The notes: generated from the letters alone by a model not told the origin. 64,000 nucleotides of DNA from Paramacrobiotus metropolitanus (GCF_019649055.1 NW_026570276.1:868001-932000); one strand, 5' to 3'; counted from the stretch's first letter, positions 1 to 9,855 are shown. Translations and numbers: made by a program.

Positions 1-185
1 CAACATGAGCACGTGCTTTCGCTAAATGTGTTTTACTTAACCCCTTTGGTTGCTTAATAAGGTTCAAGCAGGCTTCTTCAATTGCAGCGACCTGTTTAGT
101 AGTAGAAAATTGAAAAACGCTCTCTGCTGTCTGGGTGTCATCAAACGTAGAGCGTCGATTAGCTTGAGAATTTCTTCTGGCTTCA
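1..185 (-). CDS. N-terminal part of an unknown element gene, broken and cut by the window edge
   Basis: An ATG at 185 lies six bases after the ATPase stop, in the compact style of these elements. The first frame reads about 20 residues (starting MKPEEILKLIDALR) and stops at 64. A second frame, displaced as if one base were lost, is open from there to the window edge and reads like normal protein (segment AAIEEACLNLIKQPKGLS). The same kind of frame step occurs in the neighbouring genes, so I read this as the start of one broken gene. I do not recognise the protein. Confidence 0.4.
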
Positions 186-190
186 TTTTT

Positions 191-815
191 CTACATAGAT
201 TCTTCGGTAGCCAAAAATATTCGATTGTAAGCGGGCCTTGTCGGGGTTTCCGGACGTAAGTTAATTAATAAGTATCCAAACGGTTCCTTTATAGCCTTTT
301 ATAAGCTTCTGGCAAGTGTGGCATGCCCAGCTGATGCGCTAGCGTTTTTATTTGCTGTGTGTCGCGAACAGATTTAAATACGACCATATATTGTGAGTTG
401 AGAGAAATATCACGCATGTTCTTTCCTTGCTTGAAAAGGTTTTGTGAGATGAAAACAACAGAAACGTTTTTGTGGTGAACATCACGGGTAAATAACGCGG
501 ATGCCTTAGTAGCAGATGCTATTTCCTCCATTAAATCATCCAAAATTAGCAGCGTTGTATCACCTTTTCTGAAAAAGCTTTCGTCATTAATAATGGAATC
601 AATGCCTTGTACAAGTTCAATAGATTCGTCAAAAGTTGAAAAGGTTTCTTGCCACGTACCGTACGCGTAAACAATACGAGTAGGGACGGGAGTGAAACTT
701 TGTGAAACGTTTTTCAAGAGTTGCAACGTAAACGTTGATTTCCCAGACATTGTTGGTCCTGAAATGTAAATTGTGCAAGGAGTTTTAAAACGAAAATCAA
801 AAGTGATTTTTCCAT
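191..815 (-). pseudogene. FtsK/HerA-type genome-packaging ATPase of Polinton/adintovirus type, frame-broken
   Basis: This is the motor ATPase that would package viral DNA into capsids. The Walker A region reads SGPTMSGKST, Walker B reads TLLILDDLMEE, and the later block VVFISQNLFKQGKN followed by the arginine-bearing MRDISLNSQYMVVFK is typical of Polinton and adintovirus ATPases. The start is the ATG at 815 and the stop is at 191-193, about 208 codons, which is normal for the family. Two frame breaks, each looking like one lost base, interrupt it: one in the A-run just after the start codon (about 808) and one in an A-run near 307. The C-terminal segment after the second break (PFGYLLINLRPET, about 245-283) is clearly ATPase. 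No equivalent gene is visible in the right-hand element. Confidence 0.88.
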
Positions 816-938
816 TTCTAAAACCTCAGATAATTCGACCTTAAGCCGCTAGTTCAGCACACCTGTAAAATCCGCAAAATTCCGAAAATTTTCCGTTGAA
901 AAGTCTAAAATTTTACGATTACTGGGAGTTTTGGTTAA

Positions 939-1477
939 TTAACTGCAGGAGGTTTTTATCGCTTCTGCAACTGCCTGCACCTGTACAACGGATGTACATC
1001 CTAAAAGAACGCAGTTACCCGTATGAAACACGTTAACTGTGGCTCCTAAATACTTAAATTTAATCTGAACTGCTGGAAATAGTTCAGGCTCAAAAAATGC
1101 CTTACTTACTTCCGGTATTGTTCTGCTTTTATTGTATAAATTGGCAAGATTGACTTTTGTACTATGACGGTAAGTGCTTACGATATTTGCTATACTACGT
1201 ACCTTAATCTCCAAAGTAAAATCATGCAGAAGTAACATCAGCTTATAAAGAGCAGCAGTTGCTCCGCTTCATCAACTGACTTACCGCCGTTTATGATGGC
1301 CTTGCCGTTCGCAAACAGTTGACAGAATGTGTTACCATTCAAGCGAAGGTTAACGGCGTTAAAGTTTTTCATCTTAGTAGCATCGTTCCCGAAAACACGG
1401 GTTATCGCGTCCAAGTCGATCCTTCTGTCAAACCTGACGGACAAAATAACGTTGTGTATCTCCATGGCTGAACACAT
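939..1477 (-). pseudogene. TATA-binding-protein-like gene (TBP core, two repeats), frame-broken
   Basis: The predicted product is the size of a TBP core domain: 175 residues from the ATG at 1465 (which has the better start context) or 179 from 1477. Repeat 1 contains EIHNVILSVRFDRRIDLDAI and the strand-loop-strand FANGKAIINGGKS, matching the SGK..TGAKS region of TBP. Repeat 2 contains AFFEPELFPAVQIKF, matching the TBP signature around YEPELFPG, followed by a second G-x-V-L-x-G turn. One break of the one-base-loss type lies at the junction of the repeats (about 1238-1245). A TATA box on the same strand lies about 30 bases upstream. It lies between the ATPase and ORF186 genes. Related only distantly to the second copy at 57.4-57.9 kb. 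Whether it ever bound DNA is inference. Confidence 0.8.
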
Positions 1478-1479
1478 AA

Positions 1480-1535
1480 TCGCGACAGAATGAGCACGAA
1501 TTCTTTATATACGTTTCTTACTCAGTCTGTCGCGA
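1480..1535 (-). promoter_or_regulatory. Promoter of the left TBP-like gene: TATA box inside an inverted repeat
   Basis: On the minus strand TATATAAAG (plus coordinates 1503-1511) stands about 30 bases before the first in-frame ATG. It sits in the loop of a perfect 10-bp inverted repeat, TCGCGACAGA at 1480-1489 and TCTGTCGCGA at 1526-1535. The symmetry suggests a binding site for a dimeric regulator, or a stem; function is inferred. Confidence 0.55.
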
Positions 1536-1582
1536 ATAGAGGCATTAGCCCTTTTTTATCCTATTTAATTTTCTTTTGCTAC

Positions 1583-2143
1583 CTAAAAGTATCCCAGACA
1601 AAGCTGTAGATTGTCATTAGTAAAAGACCAAAAACATAGTAAATCGAAATAGTGCATTATGTTACACAAGTCAAATGCTGTTAGCCTACGTATCCATGGA
1701 CACTCCTCAGGACCCCAGAAGCTGTCCTGTACAATGCGAGCTACATCCAAAAATCCTCGGTATGGAATCTGTAAAGAGCGCCCGGGTTGTGAAAAGCGGA
1801 TCATCCGCCCATATTTAGGATGGATACTGAGAAGTACATCCATACAAGCAGGTCCGGCAAGAGTGACCTTTTCCGCAGATTTGCTTGTGATTGCCTTGTC
1901 CATCGCTGCTTGGATAGTTCCCGCTTTCAACTTATTCAGGACGTCCGAAATTTCACTACATCCCAGACGCACTCCTTTCCGGAACGCCTCTTCATGATCT
2001 TTGTAACCGTCTGTTTCCTGATCAAAAGCTAGAACAAGACTGACCTTTTTCGTGTTCCAAAACATACTTACCACATTGTTGACCTTATAGATGATGTATC
2101 CGTTCAGCTCTCCCAAAATCTCCAAAGTGCGTGCAAAATCCAT
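1583..2143 (-). CDS. Unknown element protein, 186 aa
   Basis: This is an uninterrupted ORF with an ATG start at 2143, preceded by a TATAAAAG box on the same strand at 2232-2239. It is one of the few unbroken genes in the two elements. The N-terminal 50 residues are mostly hydrophobic and acidic (FARTLEILGELNGYIIYKV), followed by a helix-rich middle with EEAFRKGVRLGC. The C-terminus is aromatic (CNIMHYFDLLCFWSF). I do not recognise a family. There may be very distant resemblance in layout to the 143-aa ORF at 49.84-50.27 kb, which occupies the outer part of the other element, but I cannot establish it by eye. It is divergent from the IAP gene, with which it shares an upstream region. Confidence 0.6.
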   Translation of the reverse strand: MDFARTLEILGELNGYIIYKVNNVVSMFWNTKKVSLVLAFDQETDGYKDHEEAFRKGVRLGCSEISDVLNKLKAGTIQAAMDKAITSKSAEKVTLAGPACMDVLLSIHPKYGRMIRFSQPGRSLQIPYRGFLDVARIVQDSFWGPEECPWIRRLTAFDLCNIMHYFDLLCFWSFTNDNLQLCLGYF

Positions 2144-2226
2144 TTTTGATTGCAAAAGCGACTAACAAGTAGCAAACAATTTTTCTTACGGAACTGAAAA
2201 GCAACTGACAATTCAAGGTTTACCCG

Positions 2227-2540
2227 CTAGCCTTTTATATCCTCACGACTACAGCGACTGCAAAGTGTTGGATTTTGATTCGCATAAAATCCCTCCAAAA
2301 CTCCGCCTTTTATGGAAAGCAATGGTTTCCATTGGTCAAACTTTTCCCAACACAAGACTGTAGCGATTGGCTGAAAATCGATAATTTTGCTCCGCCTTTT
2401 TTCCCCTGCAAGCCTTGTTAGAAGGTGTAAAGGCGGAGACTTGGGAAGCTTCGTCCTTATTGGTATTATATATAAACTACGATGGTCAAGCAAAATTTAG
2501 ATTTCGGTTTTAGAAACTGGCTTTTATTGATTCAGTTTTT
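2227..2540. promoter_or_regulatory. Divergent promoter region of ORF186 and the IAP gene, with a triple AAAGGCGGAG motif
   Basis: The interval between the divergent starts holds two TATA boxes: TATAAAAG on the minus strand at 2232-2239 for ORF186, and TATATAAA on the plus strand at 2469-2476 for the IAP. Between them the 10-mer AAAGGCGGAG occurs three times: inverted at 2301-2310 and 2390-2399, direct at 2429-2438. A small palindrome, CAATGG-TTT-CCATTG, lies near 2322-2336. The repeated 10-mer is a good candidate for a shared activator site. The 88-codon frame across the region is not a gene. Confidence 0.55.
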
Positions 2541-2557
2541 TGTCATTAAACAGCAAA

Positions 2558-3385
2558 ATGGACATGCGTAATGTGATCCATCGTCTGGCTACGTTTAAAC
2601 ACACCAATTGGGACAATAGTTTACTTCCACCGACGTACTTGGCCTTAGCCGGAATGTTTTATCGTGGAACCGGGGATGAAGTTCAGTGCGCATATTGTGA
2701 CGGTATTATGTCCGGATGGGGTAAAATCCGAAGCCCAAGGCGGCATCATCAATTACTGTTTCCAAACTGTCCAATGTCAAAGAGAACACCTGAACCCATT
2801 ACTGCGGAAGGAGAAGACGTCGTGGAGGTGTGGGCGTCAGCGCCAGTTGCTATTCCGGGGACCTATAGCTACGCTGTGCGCTTTCCAGACATGATGGATT
2901 ACAAGGCTCGTTTTTCTACATTTGCCGAGTGGCCTGAATCAAAAGCTCAGCATCCCAGGGTCATGGCCCAAGCCGGTTGGTTTTATAACGGGAACGGTGA
3001 TTGCGTCCAGTGCTTTCACTGCGGACGAGAGCTTGAAAGATGGGTTCCCACCGATGGAGCATGGGAAGAGCACGCCAGAGCGTCGCCCATATGTCCATTT
3101 GTCATAGCACAAAAAGGAGAACAGTATGTCTACGACGTTCAGACCAAGCAAGCAAAGGAATCAGCGCAGATCTGTGACAAGGTATCTCAAGCGTATGCGG
3201 CTAGGAAAAGAGAAAATAACCCCCTGGAGAAAGTGCAATGTAAGGTCTGCTTAGACAATGAAGTCCAAGTTGTATTCCGCCCATGTAATCATCTGGCCTG
3301 CTGCAATAACTGTTCAGATAGATTGATACAGTGTCCTGTTTGCAGAACTGTGGTGATTCAAAAAATCCGAGTTTTTTTGTGTTAG
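2558..3385 (+). CDS. iap: Inhibitor-of-apoptosis protein, two BIR domains and a RING finger (viral IAP type)
   Basis: The 275-aa product would block host cell death by binding caspases or IAP antagonists and by RING-mediated ubiquitin ligation in the cytoplasm. BIR1 (about residues 8-72) has CAYC and an H-x6-C pair (HQLLFPNC). It lacks the usual D-x-P-W-x-E-H, reading SPRRHH instead. BIR2 (about 112-180) is canonical, with CFHC, W-x-x-x-D and AWEEHARASPIC. The RING (about 228-270) reads CKVCLDNE, then CNHLACC and CPVCR. I chose the ATG at 2558 (AAAATGG context); the frame is also open upstream without an ATG. The gene is unbroken and intronless, and has its own TATA box. Baculovirus and adintovirus-like IAPs have this layout, and the position beside the ATPase supports a viral gene, although a captured host gene is the ultimate source. 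Confidence 0.9.
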   Translation: MDMRNVIHRLATFKHTNWDNSLLPPTYLALAGMFYRGTGDEVQCAYCDGIMSGWGKIRSPRRHHQLLFPNCPMSKRTPEPITAEGEDVVEVWASAPVAIPGTYSYAVRFPDMMDYKARFSTFAEWPESKAQHPRVMAQAGWFYNGNGDCVQCFHCGRELERWVPTDGAWEEHARASPICPFVIAQKGEQYVYDVQTKQAKESAQICDKVSQAYAARKRENNPLEKVQCKVCLDNEVQVVFRPCNHLACCNNCSDRLIQCPVCRTVVIQKIRVFLC

Positions 3386-3740
3386 TGTAAAGTTTCACCT
3401 ATTATTCGTGAAAAAACAAAAAACCAAAAAATCACAAATCGTCAAAAATACCGATTGCAGTATTGCAGTGCTACGGCTACTTTTGGAAAATGATAAACAA
3501 CTGTTTCACTTGTTACTTTAAAGCTTAACAAAAAAACAAAAAAAGTGATAAACTCAAAAAAATGATGCATGTTATGTTGGCAAAAACAAAAAAGGGGAGA
3601 AAAAGGGAGGGGAAAATTTAATCAAAGAAAGGGGTGAAATGGGTGGGGAAAATTTAAACAAACAAATGGGGTACACCGGGTTGGACGATGTATCGTAAAT
3701 CAATAACATAAGGTGGTGTTGTGACGCCGAATTGTTTGTG
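3386..3740. other. A-rich and G-run intergenic stretch
   Basis: No gene is visible. The stretch is dominated by poly-A/AAAAAC runs, followed by two imperfect copies of a unit containing GGGGAAAATTTAA separated by about 45 bases (about 3611-3660). The edge of the left element is probably in or near here, but I see no terminal repeat. Confidence 0.4.
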
Positions 3741-4457
3741 TTAAATGCACGTCGTATGCAGTATGTTTGTAAACAAGATGTTTATTGTTTGTTTGGCCAT
3801 CAGTTGTTTGTTTGGTGACCATTTCAACGCTTCTTTTCTTCTAACGTACCGTGATGGGTCCGCTAGTCGTCGGCGAACCCTGCTGGGAACGGCAGGCAAG
3901 TGCTTGGACCGATCAAACAAAGCGTTGCGCGCGGACGATGATGCACGATAACCGCTGCGTTGGTTTCCGCCGGGGTGTGGACCCAGACTGTCGAAAATCG
4001 GCGGGCGGGCGGGGGAGCGGCTGCGAGACGACGAGCGGCTCCTGGAACTGCTGCTCTTACCTCTGCGTCTACGGTGCGCGCGTCCGCTGCTTTCACGACT
4101 GCGATGCACATCCCTCTTTCCATCCGGATGAGACTCAATCTGGATAACGGATGCAGTAGCTGGAGAAATTGGCCGGGGAACCCCGAGCTCCCTGGTTGCC
4201 AGCGGCGTGACAATATCCAGGAGCTGCTGAATTTGTCGCTGTTGTTGGTCTTGTCGCACCATCACAGTCTGCAAATCGGGGGCTGGAGGATCCACCACTA
4301 CAACTTTTGACCTGACTGTAGGAGCGGGGGACTGGGATCTTACGCGTTTTCGACTGGTACGCGGTCTGGCTTGTGGAGCCCGGCCTCCTCTGGTGCTGCC
4401 GCTAGAACGCGTCTTTCTTGGGCTCGGGTTGCGATTAGGCTTGTTCTTCGGTGGCAT
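3741..4457 (-). CDS. Basic SR-rich protein, unknown (gag-like or core-protein-like)
   Basis: The 238-aa ORF has an ATG start at 4457 and is much richer in G+C than its surroundings. The first 50 residues are a basic, Pro/Ser/Arg-rich segment. Residues about 65-90 form a Gln-rich helix (VRQDQQQRQIQQLLDIV), and residues about 125-150 are an RS-dipeptide tract. The last 15 residues look like read-through into A+T-rich DNA and may not be real. A retroelement gag fragment, a basic viral core protein of the adjacent element, or a host SR-like exon are all possible. There is no zinc knuckle, protease or RT nearby to decide. Confidence 0.45.
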   Translation of the reverse strand: MPPKNKPNRNPSPRKTRSSGSTRGGRAPQARPRTSRKRVRSQSPAPTVRSKVVVVDPPAPDLQTVMVRQDQQQRQIQQLLDIVTPLATRELGVPRPISPATASVIQIESHPDGKRDVHRSRESSGRAHRRRRGKSSSSRSRSSSRSRSPARPPIFDSLGPHPGGNQRSGYRASSSARNALFDRSKHLPAVPSRVRRRLADPSRYVRRKEALKWSPNKQLMAKQTINILFTNILHTTCI

Positions 4458-5940
4458 TGTGCAGAAATGCTTTTAGGCACCGTTAATTACTCAGGAAACG
4501 AAGGGTGATGCTAGGGGATTTCAGGTCTAGAACTCTTCATTCAAAACGCAACAGCATAAAAATTGCAACAAACACGAATGCGTTAGACAGTGAGCTACAG
4601 CGCACGAGAAGCAAGATGCACACGGCACCACGATGCCGATGCCGGGATGAACAGGGAAACAGCTGTACAGGGATACCGAAATTGCGCCAATTTAACATCA
4701 GCTAAGTGAACTTAACTATCATTTTAATTCAGGACTACATTCGACCAGAAAGGTCCTACATATACCACACAAAATGGTAATGCGAGGTAATGGTAATAAT
4801 GGTTGTAAGACGTGGTGGCAAAAGCCACACATGCGTGTGTGTATACAGTCAAATATTATGGTCACAAAATAAATTCAGAACATATTAGCAAGAAATTTTG
4901 AAACGGCAAAGCGTTGACGGTAATTTATTTTCAACGGTTAATTAACGGTAAAGGTTTTTCGAACGACGTTTTTCGACGGTAAATTAGGACGGTAAAGGTA
5001 TTCACGGCGGCAAAGGCAAAGGTCAAGGTAAACTTAAAAAAGGTAAAGTGAAAAGGCAAAGGCAAAGGGGCGGCCAAGGTAAAGTAGGCCGACCCTCATT
5101 ATTATTGTAGTCACCAGTCAGACATCACACGCTATTCACTTCGAACCTAAAATTAATGTCCTGCGTTCAACCATCTTGTTATGTAGACGACACGATGATA
5201 CTCACAACTGCCAACAAATTACGAATAATTTTATTAGTTGTAGATTCCGGAACTTTGTTGATTCTTTTCTGTGTTTGTATTCACGCATAAGTTCTGCTCG
5301 TTTCTGAACATACTAATTTTGTACTGAAATTTACAATCATGTGCGGCTTTCTTTGTGAAAGTATTTAATCTCTACCGACCAAGAAAAGTCTAACTACAGA
5401 ACTTTGGAATCTTCTTGATCGGAGCGATTACTATACTGATTCCAGAGTCGTGCGATTAAAAATTTTTGATAAGCTCAATAACTGGCACACTAGAAAATTG
5501 GTGAAACGTACTTTCTAAGCGTAGTTTATTTTCATGGATGTCATGAATAAGCGGAACGTGGACTGATACTGTTTTATACTGTAGATACTTTTAGGGACGC
5601 ATTTCGGGGTGCTGTGATGACCGATTAAAAGCATGTATGAGCAACAAACCCCAGAATACCCAATGCGTTTTCTGGCGCTTGTTCAATTTAAAGAAGGCTG
5701 ATAGAGCACGAGTTTCCGCTTTTCCTCAGGTGAAGCCGGCGTCGGCGAGGCCACACAGATTGCTGGAAGGGTCAAATTTTGGACACATTTTCATCTGAAA
5801 GACTACCTGGCCGACCTGATTCCCTGATCCCCTTTGCTTCATACAACAGTGTGCTACAGTCCAAAGGGAATGGCCAATACATCCTTCGAAGAAGCGAAAC
5901 TGGTGTTTGTGGGCGCTAGATGCGGCGGCTAGCAGTAGCG
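4458..5940. repeat. Gene-free stretch with a GGTAAAGG/GGCAAAGG purine-rich minisatellite
   Basis: No coding region is supported. From about 4905 to 5080 the plus strand is a degenerate array of GGTAAA, GGCAAAGG and ACGGTAAA words, changing gradually from AT-rich to purine-rich. The rest shows no structure that I can name. Confidence 0.45.
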
Positions 5941-6068
5941 ACCAGGGATGGTGTAAAACCTGGCGCTGGCAAGTGCCTCTGGCGTTGCCACTGGCATGGC
6001 AAGGAATAAAACCTGGTATGTTATCCCTCTGGCACGCAATAAAATATGGCATATGCCAGAAAACACGA
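5941..6068 (+). repeat. Dispersed repeat, copy 1 (inverted copy at 12.88-13.0 kb)
   Basis: About 125 bases containing GGCGCTGGCAAGTGCC, GCCACTGGCATGGCAAG and TATGGCATATGCC recur in opposite orientation at 12883-13000 with few differences. Both copies end near an A/T-rich border. No coding capacity is seen; a short non-autonomous transposon is likely. Confidence 0.6.
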
Positions 6069-6367
6069 GGCACAGCGGTTAATAAATAAATAGAAAATAT
6101 TGACAGTGCTTCCATTGTACAAGTTGCAAAAATTAATAAATTGCGATGGTATCAGTTGCATTAATAGGTGCTAATACTTAAACCCGTACGTGAACAAGAG
6201 TTGCAAGACCTTACTAATGTTCACGAATTACACCAACCGGCATGAATAGCTCGATCAGCAATTAATACGTAATGGTGCTGCAAAAAGAATGAATTCGAAA
6301 ATTGTGCACGCCGATTCACGAAGTACTGAATCCGCGTTTCGATTTGCAATCATTCGGCATGGACGGT

Positions 6368-8578
6368 GTAAAACTTAAAAGCAATTCGCATATACTGGGA
6401 TGCCAATGATGTCGCTAATTACGAAATTTGAATGATGATGACAACTAAAAGTTAACTTTATTTTTACAGGTCTGTTTAGTGTAAAATAACCGATTAACGG
6501 GTGATTTTCGGATTTTCATTGATCACATCACAGTCTTTCGGTGTCTTTTTTTTATCACATCACAGTGATTGCCTATTGCCGGGATATTTACCTGCATTTT
6601 TTAATTAAGCAATTGTAACGCCCATTGGTGTTTGGGCGCAACAGGGTCTTCGAAATGGTTTTCTTAATGAACAACAGCAATTAATCGATATCTGATAGAG
6701 TAATTAGCGTAACGAGACCTTACAGCAGCAATAACAAAAGAAACCAAACTGGGATCTCAAGTCCCTCAAGAACCACAAGGTCGCGAAAGTCGCTAATTTC
6801 GAACTTTCTGACCTCCCGAAGGTCCTGCTAATTAACTAATTAGCAACTGAGTCAATTAATCTGAGATAATTCAGTAATGTACTATCAGTTATGTTTTATT
6901 AGAAAATAACAAGCATCGGTTCTGAAAGTTAAACACTGGATGGCCACAGTCCATCAAAAACTCGTGTTGCGTGCAGACACCATTGGGCATGTAGTGTCCT
7001 GAAGTACGGGCGGGCGCAATTTCGACACTTTTATAATTATGTAAATCGCATAAGATCTTGTTGGCTCGGACTTCTAACATGCTCCACGCGGTTTTTCTTG
7101 CCGCAACTCTTCCAAAAACGATTTAGTTGAGCGGCACCCGGGGCGGTCGGCTATGGCCCTCAAACGAACGAATCGGTGGTCGTTTCTGGACAACGAAACC
7201 TTCAAGATAACCGAGCGTGGAAACCATGTTTCGTAATCGGGAGTAGTGCATTACCTCTGTAATCGGCATGACAACACTGCAGCCTGCCGTGCGCCTCTTG
7301 CGATTTACTGCATTTTTATTCACTTATTTTTATTTACATATTTTCTTTACATTTTATTTTTATTCACTATTTACTGGTCTCCTGTAGCCACAGATGATAA
7401 CAAATCCAATATACACATGACCGGTAGAGAGTGACCTTTAATCCAGGTGTATTAGTAACATTCGGCCGATGCTGCGTTCATGGCGGCTACTGTTGCTTCC
7501 AGAACTACTGATGCGAACTTCGGCGCATCACAACCGCACGTGCTACTAGACCGTCATCGCTGATTTCCAATCCAAACGCAGCGGCTGCTTCCATGAAAAT
7601 TGCAAGCATGCACCATGCATGCTGTGTAAAGGCAGCTCGGCGCGGCATAAAGGCTGTTACGCGATGTGTTAAACGAAGCGTAATGCAATTTTGAGAACTG
7701 GATTGTTGAAAATCGCTCGATTTGTTGTGTTCAGTTATCCACCAGTTACTACAACATGCAAAAACCGTTTCTTTTATTTTCCAGTTTTTGCTGACCAGTG
7801 GTCAATTTACTGACCACTGCAACACCCTTGTTTTGGAGCCCTCTTTCTGCTCTATACGATAAACGTCTGTGTTTTAGTCAGCTGTTGTTCGCAGAATTAT
7901 TATAGAATTAAACGTTTTCATGACTAGGACCGTCTGCGCCCAATGGTGTTGCTAAACACCCATGTCGTTGCCGGTGACCTATGGTCAGTAAAATCACACA
8001 AAAAATTCCCTTTCTTGATTCAATTTTTTCATCGGGAATTCCCAGTTTTGAAGTAAAAACTTGCACCCCTTCGGGTAGTGGGCGTTGGAGGGTGTTTGGA
8101 TTTTTGCATTACTGTAATGCAAAAATCCCCATCGCCTAATGGACACCGGTTGGCGCCCAGACAAAGTTCGCTGCAATAATGACGAGTAGTAAAAACGTTT
8201 ATTTTAGCATCGGGCTTATTCCGCACTGTCTGTGCCTTACGCGATGGTACAGGTCACGGTAAAAATTACAGCCACACAAACATTTCCAGTTTTCCACACA
8301 AAGCAGATCAAAATGACGCCGCTCTTAACACAATTGCTTAATTAAAAAATGCAGGTAAATATCCCGGCAATAGGCAATCACTGTGATGTGATAAAAAAAA
8401 GACACCGAAAGACTGTGATGTGATCAATGAAAATCCGAAAATCACCCGTTAATCGGTTATTCTACACTAAACAGACCTGTAAAAATAAAGTTAACTTTTA
8501 GTTGTCATCATCATTCAAATTTCGTAATTAGCGACATCATTGGCATCCCAGTATATGCGAATTGCTTTTAAGTTTTAA
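6368..8578. mobile_element. DNA transposon (2.2 kb) with 249-bp terminal inverted repeats, no recognisable transposase
   Basis: The outer arms at 6368-6616 and 8330-8578 are near-perfect inverted copies of each other, starting TAAAACTTAAAAGCAATTCG and ending at TTAATTAAGCAATTGT. Each arm contains two direct copies of a TCACATCACAGT word. The 1.7-kb centre has only short ORFs (60-66 codons) that look random, so it is probably a non-autonomous or decayed element. The flanking bases do not show a convincing target-site duplication. The ends show no motif that places it in a superfamily. Confidence 0.75.
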
Positions 8579-9855
8579 CTGTACTTGTTCAAATGAGCAC
8601 TTAAATTTCAATAAATGTTGTATGAATGTTTACATGTGCAGGCTTACTACAACCGGCACAAAGTGAAATGGCACTCATCGAAAACAGAAAATATCGACCT
8701 AAATGCAACGCTTATGCATTGTTGTCTTTGACTGCATATGTTAAACTTGACATGACTGATAATTAAAGGTTTGGGGTATCTGTTGTTTGGAAAACTGAAT
8801 ATTATGCAATGATAAGAACAGTTGCTTGCAGAAAAGCAGTTGGCACATGTACTTGTATTATGAGTGTGTGCATATATTTTTGGAATTTGTATAAGGCGCC
8901 TCTTTTTTCGTGCAGCGATGCAGTTTCGCAACATCATCGACCATCTCTTTCGCCGGACCAAAGTTCATTGCACATAGAGACACAACATTATTTTGGTAGT
9001 TGGTAGTTATTGCCAACTAACTACGAACAACTACTAACTACGACTAACTGTGAGATATACAATATGGATCACACAGCTTCGAACGCTTACCCAGTGGTCA
9101 TCCAAAATGTCCATTATCGGTGCATTTCCAAGCGTTACTTTTTTTCGACACATTAACGCACACACAATCAATAATGTTTCGGAACGTACAACTAATAAAA
9201 TTGTTCGTATATATAACATGGATTAAAATATTGATAAGTAAACTTCCCCTATAAAGTAAACTGTATTGTAAGAAACTGCCCCTATTTTTGCTTCGGTTAT
9301 TCCATTAAGCAATTTTTAAACTTGCACATCGTATATTTTTAATCGATACGGTTAGAAAATTTTGCAAGGAAGTGGCTTGAAATCGGCTAACAGTCGCATT
9401 TCCAAAAGTTTTTAGCAAAACTTTTTATATTGCAAATTGCAATGTACTGCGCCCTGCCCATCGGTCATCGGTACATAAAACTCGCGTGATTTTGTTGTCG
9501 TACTATCTTTAAAGATTTCTTAATAATGGCTCGATGATCCTGTCACCCGGTTCTACGGCAAGCAATTTTTTGACGTGCTTTGGACATCGTCGGAGCACAA
9601 CACGCCGTCTTTAGAATAGCATGTTTCAGTATACTTATGGAGCCCCTTTTTATGTACATTTTACGTCTAAAATACATGGTCTACGGAACTATATTATGGC
9701 TTTTTGAAACTCAAAAAGCACCCATCCAAAGGACATCTTTTGGATGAAGAAGACATGGACACTTTTTTCTCGAATAGAACCGGGTCATGGCAGACATACG
9801 GTATTCATAAACTTCCGTTTATGTGTATAAGTAGATTTTCTACATTAATAATCGA
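8579..9855. other. Gene-free stretch between two transposons
   Basis: The interval holds only short, low-quality frames. Around 8995-9045 there is a run of related TAACTA/TAGTTA words. No promoter, RNA gene or repeat family could be supported. Confidence 0.4.

Larger units (their letters stand above)
1..3385. mobile_element. Polinton/adintovirus-like element, partial (left copy)
   Basis: This is the right-hand part of an endogenous double-stranded DNA virus/transposon that runs off the left edge. It holds, on the minus strand, a fragment of an unknown gene, the packaging ATPase, a TBP-like gene and a 186-aa ORF, and on the plus strand an IAP. The ATPase motifs and their combination with a viral-type IAP and a TBP-like gene place it. 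No terminal repeat could be recognised, so the right boundary (somewhere between 3.39 and 3.74 kb, possibly beyond 4.5 kb if the SR-rich ORF belongs to it) is a guess. Confidence 0.7.

Noticed and set aside
1659-1997. 112-codon plus-strand open frame
   Set aside because: Antisense of the 186-aa element ORF, without motif or promoter.
2227-2493. 88-codon minus-strand frame upstream of the IAP
   Set aside because: It covers the divergent promoter with two TATA boxes and a repeated 10-mer; the protein has no domain character.
4905-5080. Internal telomere-like repeat
   Set aside because: The GGTAAAGG-type words are degenerate, with no fixed unit length.
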